A stretch of DNA of 64,000 bases from Planctomycetota bacterium (GTDB lineage Bacteria; Planctomycetota; Brocadiia; CAIUPP01), in the NCBI GenBank assembly GCA_022705425.1, contig JAKJEM010000004.1, positions 1 to 64,000 of the forward strand, read 5' to 3'. A model generated the notes under the pieces. That model made no database searches. It was given only the letters and a program-made list of their open reading frames with translations, and was not told the origin of the DNA. The position numbers and the translations under genes are program-made. How positions within the stretch are numbered: position 1 is the stretch's first letter; each line of letters opens with the position of its first letter. Below, one piece after another: positions 32,504-42,071 of the stretch.

Positions 32504-33366
32504 CGGACCCTCACGCGGTCGGGAAAACCGGCGATGTGGTTCTTCTCCGGAGCGTGATGATCGAGGATGTACAGCCGCTTCGAATCGTCGCACCGCCAGA
32601 CCCAGATGCGCCCCAGCCAGATGCGCGCCAGCAGGGAGTCCAGCCCCCCCTTGCCTCGGGTGGTGTATTCCAGGATGACGCCGTCGTGCCGGTCGTCCTT
32701 GCGAAAATGCCCGGCGCGGTGCAGGGCGGTTCGGCGGCCCTTGATGCGAGCGCAGAAGCCGGCGAGATCGTCGCCGCCGAGAATGAGCGGGACCATGCCG
32801 TACCGGTGAAGCGCAACGACCTCCTCGCGCTTGTTCTCGAAGGTGAGCACCTGCGCGGCGGGCATGGCGCTGACGCCGTCCAGGCGCATGGCCTCGGGAA
32901 GGGTGACGTCGAGTCCGAAGGCGGCCCAGCGGCGCTCGGGGCCGTCATTGGGCCGCCACGAGCGCAGGATGCGGCGGATCAGGCCGCGGTCGGCCGTGTC
33001 CGGATGCGGCGGAAAGGTCAGATTGAGCAGCGCCTGCGCGGGAGGATGGTAGTACGCCGCGAAGCAGGGCAGCTCCCGCTCGCGCGGAAGGAAAGCGAGC
33101 CAGTCCCCGATCTCCACCAGGCGGCGGCGGATCTCGGTCTTGTCGAGGGCGATCTCCTCCTGCGCGGCAATGAGGTCAATGAGGGGGGGCTTGAGGACGG
33201 GGCGATTCTGCATCACGCGCCAGAAGGCGCGCAGGGCCTCGCCGGCCCGGTCGGCAAGGGCGATCTCCCCGTTGCGGGGGTCCTTGCGGTAGGCGACGAC
33301 CTCCCAGTGCCCCGGCAGGTCCAGTTGCAGATGATGCCAGGCCACAGGAGCAAAGGAGGTGGCCAT
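32500..33366 (-). CDS. Unknown 288-residue protein in the ABC/PqqD operon
   Basis: No family recognised with confidence. The N-terminus (LQLDLPGHWEVVAYRKDPRNGEIALADRAGEALRAFW) has the strand-loop look of PsbP/DcrB/Mog1-type folds, and a second similar unit may follow (WAAFGLDVTLPEAMRL...AQVLTFENKREEVVALHRYG). The middle is followed by a conserved-looking HRAGHFRKDDRHDGVILEYTTRGKGG...RIWVWRCDDSKRLYIL end. No signal peptide or membrane segment. Its four-base overlap with the PqqD-like gene suggests a joint function. Starts three bases after the 24-codon ORF. Confidence 0.75.
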   Translation of the reverse strand: MATSFAPVAWHHLQLDLPGHWEVVAYRKDPRNGEIALADRAGEALRAFWRVMQNRPVLKPPLIDLIAAQEEIALDKTEIRRRLVEIGDWLAFLPRERELPCFAAYYHPPAQALLNLTFPPHPDTADRGLIRRILRSWRPNDGPERRWAAFGLDVTLPEAMRLDGVSAMPAAQVLTFENKREEVVALHRYGMVPLILGGDDLAGFCARIKGRRTALHRAGHFRKDDRHDGVILEYTTRGKGGLDSLLARIWLGRIWVWRCDDSKRLYILDHHAPEKNHIAGFPDRVRVR

Positions 33367-33369
33367 GGC

Positions 33370-33440
33370 TCAGCCCCCGACGGGAACCGCGCACCGCCAG
33401 GGGCGCGCGGCAAGGCGGACACCGCGGGCGCTCTGCGTGC

Positions 33441-33444
<4 letters not shown>
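33370..33444 (-). CDS. 24-codon ORF coupled to the ABC ATPase stop (tentative)
   Basis: ATG at 33444 overlaps the ABC ATPase TGA (ATGA, 33441-33444) and the ORF ends with TGA at 33370-33372, three bases before the next start codon. It encodes a 24-residue basic peptide (6 Arg, 1 Cys, C-terminal PVGG). This fills the only gap in an otherwise overlapping gene run. It could be a translational bridge, a small peptide substrate for the PqqD-like protein, or chance; PqqA-type Glu and Tyr are absent. Confidence 0.35.
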
Positions 33445-34169
<725 letters not shown>

Positions 34170-34203
34170 GGGGGCCTCGGTGAAGAGGACGAACGGCGAA
34201 CGA

Positions 34204-36165
34204 TCAGAAGGGCAACTTGAAGACGGACTTCGAAAGGAACGTGATGCCGATGCAGAACATGGTGATCAGGCCGGCGCCGCAGAAGAACCCGGCGCTGACG
34301 ACGGGGGCGTACTGACGCCACTTGAGACCCATCTTCTTCTCCAGGTAGTAGCGGGCCAGCAGCGCCCCGGCGAACTCGACGACGAGGGTATGCGGGATGC
34401 TCTGGTTCAGCCCCCGCACCGCGCCGTAGAGCAGCATCGTCGGGGCCGCCATCCACTTGAGGATGACGAAGAGCCCCAGCCCCGCCGCCAGGCCGATGAA
34501 GATAAGCCACGGACGGAAGGCCTCCATGAACTGCGAGTAGCCGCCCGTGGTGGCGGAGTACAGGAGCGTCTGGTTCTTGGCCTGAAGCTCCCACAGCGCG
34601 TCGGCAAAGGGATAGTTGCTCGACGGGATCGGCCCCATCGCCCAGATGAACTGCGCAAAGAAGATCGAGCAGAGAATGATGAAGGGCACCACCGTCAGCA
34701 CCGTCTTCCAGATCGAGGTGAACTTCGTTCCCGTCAGTTCGGCCTGCCGGTAGAAGACCGTCGCCACGCCGTAGTTGTGCAGCGGGAAGGGCAGGAACCA
34801 GCAGGCCACCCCCTTGTACCCGGAGAGGATCATCCCGGCCTCGCGGACGAAGGGAATGGACAGCGCCTGCCCCGCGATCCCCTCGAGCCGCGCGGTGACG
34901 TAGCTGATGACCGGCGTGTAAACAAACCCATACACCAGCAGCACGACCATGACCCCGGTATGCCAGCCGATCAGGTAGCCGCTGACGACCAGGTACGAGG
35001 CCGTCGTCAGGAGGTAGGAGCCGACGACGATCCACGTGGGGATGTCGCCCCGGTCCTTGGGAACCTCGACAATGGCGGCGTCGCCCTGGTGCCGGCGCAG
35101 CTTGCGGATGCCGGCGAAGACCGCCGAAAAGCCGATGACGGCGACGGCCAGCGAAATCCCGAGCCCGAAGCTGAAGTAGAAGTCCACCGTGTTCTTGAAG
35201 AGCGTCTCCACGGTGCTGTCGCCGGACTGCCACGAGGGCAGCATGTTGTAGTGGTAGAGAACGGGATTCATGATGAAGGTGACGATCAGCCCGAAGAAGG
35301 CGCCGACGATGGCCCAGAAGGGGATCACCATGCCGATGATAAAGGCGCCCAGGTTGTAGGAAAGCCCCGTCGCCACGGCGGGCAGGAATTTCTCCGTGCG
35401 CCCGGTCCAGTCGGAGAACGGGATCGGAAGAATCTGAAGTTTCTTGCCGAGGAGGGCGGGCGAAAGCGTGGGGATGCCCATGTAGATGAAGCCGAAGACG
35501 AGCCCGATGGCCCCGCCGATGGCGAAGGCGCGCCACCGCCAGCTCGTCACCTTCTTGTCGTCCACGTCCTCCAGGTCCTCCGCCAGCGCCATGATCCCCT
35601 GCGCGCCGATGGGCGCCATCGGGAAGGGGAGCTTCTCCCGGTCGCTGGCGAGCTTGAAGAGGCCGTAGCTCAGAACGTTGTTGTCAATCTGGGAGACGAT
35701 GGTCTTGAAGAGAATCAGCCCGATCGCCGGCAACCAGGCGACGTGCAGGAAGTTCCGCTCGGCCAGGACGGCCGGGTCGCTGGGCGCATACCAGATGGGG
35801 ATGAGCTCGCGCATCCCCTGCCCGGCCACGGCCTGGCTCTGAACAAAGAATTGATGCCAGACCAGACCCTCGAAGGGCACGCTCAGGACGGCGCCGGCCA
35901 TGTAGAAGAGGATGAAGATCTCGGCGCGCTTCATGCTCTTGTGCGCGCGCTTGGCGATTTCGATAAAGAGGATGACGGTCACCCACTGGGCGGCTGGCCC
36001 GACGCCGATGCCCGCCAGCAGGCCCATGTAGATGGAGCCGGGCACCATCAGAAAGCCGATGAACATCGCCCCGAAGACGGCCGTCCACGAGAAGCCTTCC
36101 TCGTAGGTGCCCGGGGGCTCCATCAGCTTTCGATAAACTTCCAGGTCCTTGTCACCGCCCAGCAT
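34204..36165 (-). CDS. OPT-like giant membrane protein (second)
   Basis: ATG at 36165 (internal to a longer frame) gives 653 residues and overlaps the stop of the upstream permease by 14 bases. The protein is almost wholly hydrophobic with some 14-16 membrane segments (for example FSWTAVFGAMFIGFLMVPGSIYMGLLAG, AFAIGGAIGLVFGFIYMGI, IIGMVIPFWAIVGAFFGLIV). Blocks such as GIPT, NYPFAD and GLSYNLGAF recall the OPT (oligopeptide transporter) superfamily and the DUF6785/DUF6784 proteins. Transport of an oligopeptide or metal chelate is an inference from the fold only. Confidence 0.8.
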   Translation of the reverse strand: MLGGDKDLEVYRKLMEPPGTYEEGFSWTAVFGAMFIGFLMVPGSIYMGLLAGIGVGPAAQWVTVILFIEIAKRAHKSMKRAEIFILFYMAGAVLSVPFEGLVWHQFFVQSQAVAGQGMRELIPIWYAPSDPAVLAERNFLHVAWLPAIGLILFKTIVSQIDNNVLSYGLFKLASDREKLPFPMAPIGAQGIMALAEDLEDVDDKKVTSWRWRAFAIGGAIGLVFGFIYMGIPTLSPALLGKKLQILPIPFSDWTGRTEKFLPAVATGLSYNLGAFIIGMVIPFWAIVGAFFGLIVTFIMNPVLYHYNMLPSWQSGDSTVETLFKNTVDFYFSFGLGISLAVAVIGFSAVFAGIRKLRRHQGDAAIVEVPKDRGDIPTWIVVGSYLLTTASYLVVSGYLIGWHTGVMVVLLVYGFVYTPVISYVTARLEGIAGQALSIPFVREAGMILSGYKGVACWFLPFPLHNYGVATVFYRQAELTGTKFTSIWKTVLTVVPFIILCSIFFAQFIWAMGPIPSSNYPFADALWELQAKNQTLLYSATTGGYSQFMEAFRPWLIFIGLAAGLGLFVILKWMAAPTMLLYGAVRGLNQSIPHTLVVEFAGALLARYYLEKKMGLKWRQYAPVVSAGFFCGAGLITMFCIGITFLSKSVFKLPF

Positions 36166-39100
36166 CGCTCTTCTCTTCCTCCTTCGCCGCGGCGTCGGCA
36201 GGGTCCGGCAGGGCGATGCCCATGCCGGCCTCGACCTCCTCCGCAAGGGTCAGGTAATGCTCGCGCACGTCGGCGGCCAGGGTGCGCCACAGCAGGAACT
36301 GTGAGCGCATGTCCTCCAGGAACAAGGTGTTCGAGCGACGCCAGGCCGCCGGCGGCCCGGACAGACGCTCGATGCGCAGGTGAACGTCGCACACCTCCGG
36401 GATGTCCGAGGGGCGCGCGGTAATCTCGAAACGCTGGCTGATCCCCTGGTCGAACGGCTGAAGCCAGATCGTTGCCCGCAGCGAGGCCATGCCGTGCGTC
36501 TCCTCCTTCACCAGCGAGATGTGGTCCGCCGCAAAGGCGCCGACAGTCCGGTCGGCGTGGTTGTTGAAGTGCTCCCGGATGAAGCAGATGATCCCCGTGA
36601 TGTCGTAGCGCGAGATCGTGAAGGGGAAATCAAAGTCCAGCACGTCCCCCTTGGGCGCCGGAATCTTCCAGCGCCGCGCCGTCTCCGCCGTGGCCTTCTG
36701 CGCGGCCTGGAGGGCGGGATAGATGGTCGAAACGATCACCGTCGCCATGACGATGAGGATCGTGGTGATGGCCGTGCTCGAGGAATAGTTCATCTCCGGC
36801 GCGCGGAAGAGACCGTAGGAGGCCAGAACCTCCATCACGCGCGTAACGACCTGACCCAGCATGTAGCCGCCGAAACCGCCGATGACGGCGTAGATGCCGG
36901 CCTCGACGAAGAAGAGCATGGCGATATTCCGCGGCGCCAGACCCAATGCCGAGAAGGTGTAAATCTCCTTCTCGCGGTCAATCACCGAGCCCAGCAGCGT
37001 CGAGAAGACAATCAGCCCGCCGAGAATGAGCGGCAGGATGATGTCGCGCGCGCCCGAGACGCCGACCTTGTCGCCGTACAGGAAGAAGGTCGTTTCGCCC
37101 CCCTTGTTGAGATAGACGCCGTCGTCGTTGAGGAGGGCCAGGTTGTGGGCGAGCTTGTCCAGGTCCTGGCCTTCCTTCTTCGGGTAGATCATCAGCCCGC
37201 GCAGCCCCATCGTCAGCGGCTCGGCCAGGGCGGTCGGCGCGATGATGACGGAGTCGGGCGAAACCGGCTCCAGGGCCTCCGCGCCGAGCGCGGCCAGCTC
37301 GTTCTCGAGGTCTTCCAGCGGATTCACCGCCCCCGAAGCGCTGCCCTTGCGCTCGAAGCCGCCGATCGCCATCTTCGTCATGGCGAAGTTGATCGGCAGC
37401 ATGGGCGAGCCGTCGAGATGCCGCGCCGCGAGCAGGGCGCGCGAGTTGAACGCGCCGAGGAAGACGAGATCCAGCCCTTCGATCCGGATCGGGTCGCCCG
37501 GCTTGAGCTTCAACTCGCCGGCGACAACCTCGGAGAGATAGACGCCGCGCCCCGCGTTGAAGTCCTCGGTGCGGCCCGGCAGCACCTCGCGCAGCGCGGC
37601 GGCGTTGCGCAGCTCGAGCGCGTCCAGACTCATGATGGCCGAAGCGTTGGCGGTGCGCTCCCCGGCGCGGATCGGCAGCCGCAGTTCCTCGGTCGTCGCC
37701 TGCTCTGTCAGCTCATAGACGCGCCAGTAGATGCCGTGCGACTCGAACCGGTCGGCGAGGTAGCCGCGCAGGTCCGGCAGCGTCCCTGCGTCCATCGTGT
37801 GCCACACCTTGCGGTGCAGGAGCAAGCGGCTGTTGGGGTCGCCCTCGGTCGAGCCGCGGTAGAACTCGTTGATGCCCCGCTCGGACTGGAACGCCGCGAA
37901 GGAAAGGATGGTGAAGGTCAGGAGGAGCACCGTCACGATCGTCAGAGCCGTCCGCACGGGCCGGCGCCGCATGGTCGAGAAAGCCAACGCCACCGCCGAC
38001 CCGAGATGCCCGAAGAAGCTCTTCTCGAAGGTGTGCGCGGCGGCCGCCAGCCCTTGCAGCTTCTTCACCTCGTAGAAGAACTTCCCGGAAATGATGTAGA
38101 TCACCACGCCGCTCATCACGATGATGAAGAAGGCCAGGAAGATGATGATGGGCGTGGCCGCAAAGGAAAAGGCCGGGTGGGTCAGGTAGAGGATGATGAA
38201 GGCGGGGATGAAGAAGGCGATGAACCCGAAGATCTTCTTGTAGATGTTGTACGTCGCCAGCAGCAGATTCTGAAGGCTGAAGGCGAAGGGCAGGGTCAGG
38301 ATGAGCAGGACCGTGACGGCCACGATCATGTCGTTCATCGTCTGCATGATCGGCACGTACACGCGGCGCTCGTAGGCCGCCGCCGTCCCGGCGGCGATCT
38401 CGGCGTCGGCGTGGCGCGCCTGTGCGCGGGCCGCGTGGAACCGTTCGAGCAGCGCGTTCGTCTGGACGTGCAGGTCCTCGTAGAAGTTCAGAATGATGTT
38501 CTTGCGGCGCAGCGATTCCAGGCGCACTTCGTTCAGGCGGTACATGTCCTCCGCCAGGGCGGTGCGCAGGTCGAGCGTATAGACGGGCGCCTCCATGTTG
38601 CCCTGCACCCCCGGCGGGTAGCCGACGCCCATCGGCTGCCCTTCCTGCGGGTTGATGTACAGCGCGACTTCGTCCTGCCGGCGCGGGTCGCGATAGAGCA
38701 ACTTCACGCCCAGGGGCCGCTCGACGAAGTACACCCCGGCCCCCATGTGGGCATCGTAGCGGAAGTGCACGCGCGGGTAGAGCGAGTTCGCCAGCCCGTT
38801 GAGCAGGCTGAAGGACCCCTGCTGGAAGGTGTCGCCGAAGGGCAGGAGGCGTCCGACGACCTGCCCCTTCTGGCCGTTGAACATGGTGCTGATGCCGTAC
38901 CAGCCGGTAATCGCCTTGGGCGAGATGAAACTGGCCTTGTCCCAGCCGGTCTGCACGGAGGCGCCCACGTTGCGGGGCGTCGAGGTGCTGATCATCGTGA
39001 TCCGGCCGTCGGCATCGAAACGCGCGGCCTCGACGCCGAACGCCCGGTAGGCGCGGTTGACGGCCACCAGCGGGAAGACGCCGTTGCCGTCCGAGTACAG

Positions 39101-41206
39101 GTAGTAGTCCGGGAACTCGAACGGCTTGCCGCTGTTGTGGATGTGCAGCAGGCAGTACGGTTCGGAGCGGATGGCCGAGGTCTGGCCGTAGGGGAAGCTT
39201 CTGACGCGATGCCCGTCCGCCTCATGCGACCCGTCATTCCACTGGTATTCTTCGATGAACGGCTTGCGGTCCTGGGTGATGTTGTTCTTGACGGACGCCG
39301 TCTCCGCCGAGGCGAAATGCTCAATGAAGGGAAGGAAGTGCGAGGCATGGAGCCGGACACGATCCAGCTCGGCGGGGGTGAAGCGCGCGTCGGGCATGCC
39401 CCATCGCGAGGCGCGGTCCTGCTCGGTGAGCAACTCCATCGCCGGAATCTCGAAAGCCTCGGCCAGGAAAGATTCCTCGTGCGAGGCCAGGGGGCTGTAC
39501 ACGTTGGCCGTGCCGCTGCCCGATTCCCACGTGGCGCGCGATTCCCAGACAAACTTCAACGCCGCTCGGTCCTTGCCGAGGGCCGCGGAAACCTGGTTGA
39601 GACAGCTGGTGAAGAACTTGGAGTGCAGCGTGCCGCGCGGGCTGAGAACCCATCGCTCCCCCCCGGCGGTGAAGCGATAAGCCGCGTGCGCGACAGGCGT
39701 GCCGCGCTCCAGGGCGTCGGTGACGGCCACGGCGTCCTGAAGCTGCGCCTCGATCTCGTCGAGCTCCGCCCGACGCGCCTCGACGTCCGCGCGCAACGTG
39801 GCCACGGCCGCGGCGAAGTTCTTCTTCATGCGCTCCGCCGTCTGCCGTCCGGCTTCGAGGTCTGCCGCTTCTTCAGAGGTCAGATCGCGCTTCGAGGCCA
39901 GCTTGCGGACGTCCTTCGGCAGGTCGGGGGCGCGCCGGTCGCGGATGCACTCGCGCACGGCCTGCCAGGCCCGCTGGTCGCCCTGCACGCGTTCGATCTC
40001 CGCTTCCAGCGCAGACACGTCCTTCTTCTCCGCCTTCAGCCGGTCGCGCTTCAGGCGCATGTCCGCCAGGCGCTGGAGACGGTCGTCGTACTGGAACCGC
40101 GTCTCCTGGCCCAGCCGGAAGAAGACTTCATCCTTCAGCTTCGATCCGGGTGTCTCGAAGAGATCGGTCTGGCCGAGGTATTCCGACAGCGTGCCGAGGT
40201 AGGCGCGCTCCTCGGCCACGAACCGCAGCCGCACCGGCAGCGGGTCGGGCAGCCCCTCGGGAATGCTCCGGCGCAGCGCGGCGAAGAAGCGCCGTCCGCC
40301 GTCCAGGTAGTTGTTGTGGTTGTCGAAGAAGGCCACCAGCACCGAGCGGCGCGGCGGGTTCTCCGAGAGCAGGCGCGCGGTCTCCAGCAGCGCCGCGCAG
40401 TTGGCGGCCGGCTCCTCGCACGGCGAGTTGCCGGGCACCAGGCCGACGCTGTCGTACCAGGCGGAGAGGATGACGTACTCATCCTGGCTGCTCTTGGGAA
40501 AACGCGGGGCGGTCCCCGGAATCCACAGGAAGAGGTTGCGTCCGGCGCGCTTCTCCCAGCGCGCGCGGGAAATCAGCGTCGCCTCCGCCGCCCCCCGCGC
40601 GGGCGCCTGCAACAGGCCGGCCTTGGCGGCCGCCTCGCGGGAGAGATAGAAGCGCGGCGCGTCGAAGCTCACGTAGCTGCGCTTGGCGCGGGCGTCGGAC
40701 CGGTCTATCGGGTCCACACCCACAAAGATGATCGCCCGAACCCCCAGGCGGAAGAGCGCGGCAACGGCGTTGCGCGCGTCGAGGTCCACCACGGCGATCG
40801 CGCCGTCCAGACGAAGACCCGCGAGCTCCGCGTCGCCGGCCTTGCCGACGTAGTACACCGGTCCGCGAAGGCCCTCCGGCGGGGTGACGCAAAGCTGGAC
40901 GCCGTTGGCGGCCAGGGGCTCAAGCGGAACGACCACGCCGGCGCCCAGGCGCAGTTCGGCGCGCTCGATGATCTGCTGCGGGAAACTGAAGCGCTGCGAC
41001 AGCGCCCGCCCCTTCATCGCGGAGAGCTGCGCCTCGATGTAGTCGCCCGCCCGGACGCCCTCGGGCGTGCCCGACAGGCGGTGGCCGTCGGCGGTGAGGG
41101 CCTTCAGGTGCGCGGCGAAGCGGGCCGCATCGAGCTCCTGCGGCGCAGCCGCTGCCGCCGCCGCCCAGAGCGCGCCGATCCAGAATGTCAGTGCCAGACG
41201 CTTCAA
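36152..41206 (-). CDS. FtsX-type permease fused to an M28-like domain lacking zinc ligands
   Basis: 1684 residues. A signal peptide precedes a PA-like insert and an M28 aminopeptidase-like domain (about 25-330). Where M28 enzymes read AHYDS this protein reads SAWYDSVG with Trp250, the Asp-ligand loop reads PCEEPAANCAALLE, and the GEE block reads FFDNHNN (293-299), so all zinc ligands are replaced. A long coiled-coil-rich region (about 390-470) and an extracytoplasmic part follow, then several membrane segments (about 970-1080), an FtsX core with HLGSAVALAFSTMRRRPVRTALTIVTVLLL and three late TMs (about 1400-1530). A soluble C-terminal domain of about 150 residues ends the protein. Confidence 0.82.
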   Translation of the reverse strand: MKRLALTFWIGALWAAAAAAAPQELDAARFAAHLKALTADGHRLSGTPEGVRAGDYIEAQLSAMKGRALSQRFSFPQQIIERAELRLGAGVVVPLEPLAANGVQLCVTPPEGLRGPVYYVGKAGDAELAGLRLDGAIAVVDLDARNAVAALFRLGVRAIIFVGVDPIDRSDARAKRSYVSFDAPRFYLSREAAAKAGLLQAPARGAAEATLISRARWEKRAGRNLFLWIPGTAPRFPKSSQDEYVILSAWYDSVGLVPGNSPCEEPAANCAALLETARLLSENPPRRSVLVAFFDNHNNYLDGGRRFFAALRRSIPEGLPDPLPVRLRFVAEERAYLGTLSEYLGQTDLFETPGSKLKDEVFFRLGQETRFQYDDRLQRLADMRLKRDRLKAEKKDVSALEAEIERVQGDQRAWQAVRECIRDRRAPDLPKDVRKLASKRDLTSEEAADLEAGRQTAERMKKNFAAAVATLRADVEARRAELDEIEAQLQDAVAVTDALERGTPVAHAAYRFTAGGERWVLSPRGTLHSKFFTSCLNQVSAALGKDRAALKFVWESRATWESGSGTANVYSPLASHEESFLAEAFEIPAMELLTEQDRASRWGMPDARFTPAELDRVRLHASHFLPFIEHFASAETASVKNNITQDRKPFIEEYQWNDGSHEADGHRVRSFPYGQTSAIRSEPYCLLHIHNSGKPFEFPDYYLYSDGNGVFPLVAVNRAYRAFGVEAARFDADGRITMISTSTPRNVGASVQTGWDKASFISPKAITGWYGISTMFNGQKGQVVGRLLPFGDTFQQGSFSLLNGLANSLYPRVHFRYDAHMGAGVYFVERPLGVKLLYRDPRRQDEVALYINPQEGQPMGVGYPPGVQGNMEAPVYTLDLRTALAEDMYRLNEVRLESLRRKNIILNFYEDLHVQTNALLERFHAARAQARHADAEIAAGTAAAYERRVYVPIMQTMNDMIVAVTVLLILTLPFAFSLQNLLLATYNIYKKIFGFIAFFIPAFIILYLTHPAFSFAATPIIIFLAFFIIVMSGVVIYIISGKFFYEVKKLQGLAAAAHTFEKSFFGHLGSAVALAFSTMRRRPVRTALTIVTVLLLTFTILSFAAFQSERGINEFYRGSTEGDPNSRLLLHRKVWHTMDAGTLPDLRGYLADRFESHGIYWRVYELTEQATTEELRLPIRAGERTANASAIMSLDALELRNAAALREVLPGRTEDFNAGRGVYLSEVVAGELKLKPGDPIRIEGLDLVFLGAFNSRALLAARHLDGSPMLPINFAMTKMAIGGFERKGSASGAVNPLEDLENELAALGAEALEPVSPDSVIIAPTALAEPLTMGLRGLMIYPKKEGQDLDKLAHNLALLNDDGVYLNKGGETTFFLYGDKVGVSGARDIILPLILGGLIVFSTLLGSVIDREKEIYTFSALGLAPRNIAMLFFVEAGIYAVIGGFGGYMLGQVVTRVMEVLASYGLFRAPEMNYSSSTAITTILIVMATVIVSTIYPALQAAQKATAETARRWKIPAPKGDVLDFDFPFTISRYDITGIICFIREHFNNHADRTVGAFAADHISLVKEETHGMASLRATIWLQPFDQGISQRFEITARPSDIPEVCDVHLRIERLSGPPAAWRRSNTLFLEDMRSQFLLWRTLAADVREHYLTLAEEVEAGMGIALPDPADAAAKEEEKSDAGR

Positions 41207-41255
41207 CGTGGCTTCTCGCTTCTTCGACAGGGAGCGGACGACGCCGCTCCGGCGC

Positions 41256-42053
41256 TCAATGCGGGATCCCGATGGTCCCGAGGTTGATCTTCACGTCCTT
41301 GCGTTCCCAGACCTTCTCGATCAGACCGTCCCGAATCCAGAAGATGCGGTCGGACTTGTCGAGCATTCGATAGTCGTGGGTCGAGCAGATCACCGTCACG
41401 CCCTGCTCCTTGTTCAGCTCCACCAGCAGGTTGATGATCTCCTGCCCCGTGTGCAGGTCCAGGTTGGCCGTCAGCTCGTCGCAGAGAAGAATCTTGGGCT
41501 CGTTGGCCAGCGCGCGGGCAATGGCCACGCGCTGCTGCTGGCCGCCCGAAAGCTCCTTCGGCAGGTGGAACCAGCGCTCCTTCAGGCCCACGCGGTCGAG
41601 GATGCGCATGCTGCGCTTGCGCGCCTCGTCCGCGATGACGCCGGCGAAGAGCATGGCCGTCATCACGTTCTCCTGCGCCGTCATCGCCTGCACCAGGTTG
41701 TAGGACTGGAAGATGTAGCCGATCTTCTTGCACCGGACGTAGGCCAGTTCGTCGTTGTTGAGCTGGGCCACGTCCACCTCGTCAATCAGCACGCGCCCGG
41801 CGGTGGGGGTGGACAGCGCGCCGATGGTATTGAACAACGTCGTCTTGCCGCTGCCGCTCGGGCCCATGATCGAAATGAACTCGCCGCGGCGGACCTCGCA
41901 GGTGATGCCGCGAAGGGCGCGCGTGACGACGTCCCCCTTGCGGTATTCCTTGGTGACGTTGACGGCGCGGATGATGACGGGGCTGATCCGCCGGCGGCGC
42001 GGCGTCGCCTCCTGTTCCGTTCCGTTCTGCGTCGTCGCTTCTGCGTTCTGCAT
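41256..42053 (-). CDS. ABC transporter ATP-binding protein, LolD/MacB type (first copy)
   Basis: 265 residues with a 27-residue polar N-terminal extension. Walker A GPSGSGKTT, Q-loop FQSYNLVQAMTA, signature LSGGQQQRVAIA, Walker B ILLCDELTANLD and H-loop STHDY are complete; the usual DEPT is DELT. It sits between a 523-residue FtsX permease (18 bases upstream) and the 1684-residue FtsX fusion, so the two permeases may form a heterodimer on this ATPase, as LolC and LolE do on LolD. The C-terminus carries a short WERKDVKINLGTIG tail also seen, in altered form, in the second ATPase. Confidence 0.95.
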   Translation of the reverse strand: MQNAEATTQNGTEQEATPRRRRISPVIIRAVNVTKEYRKGDVVTRALRGITCEVRRGEFISIMGPSGSGKTTLFNTIGALSTPTAGRVLIDEVDVAQLNNDELAYVRCKKIGYIFQSYNLVQAMTAQENVMTAMLFAGVIADEARKRSMRILDRVGLKERWFHLPKELSGGQQQRVAIARALANEPKILLCDELTANLDLHTGQEIINLLVELNKEQGVTVICSTHDYRMLDKSDRIFWIRDGLIEKVWERKDVKINLGTIGIPH

Positions 42054-42071
42054 GGTCCGTCCGCTCGTCCG

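Noticed and set aside
36380-41287. Very long open frame on the plus strand opposite the FtsX fusion
   Set aside because: It mirrors a well-supported gene with family motifs; in high-G+C DNA the complementary frame stays open through codon bias. No motifs or membrane pattern.
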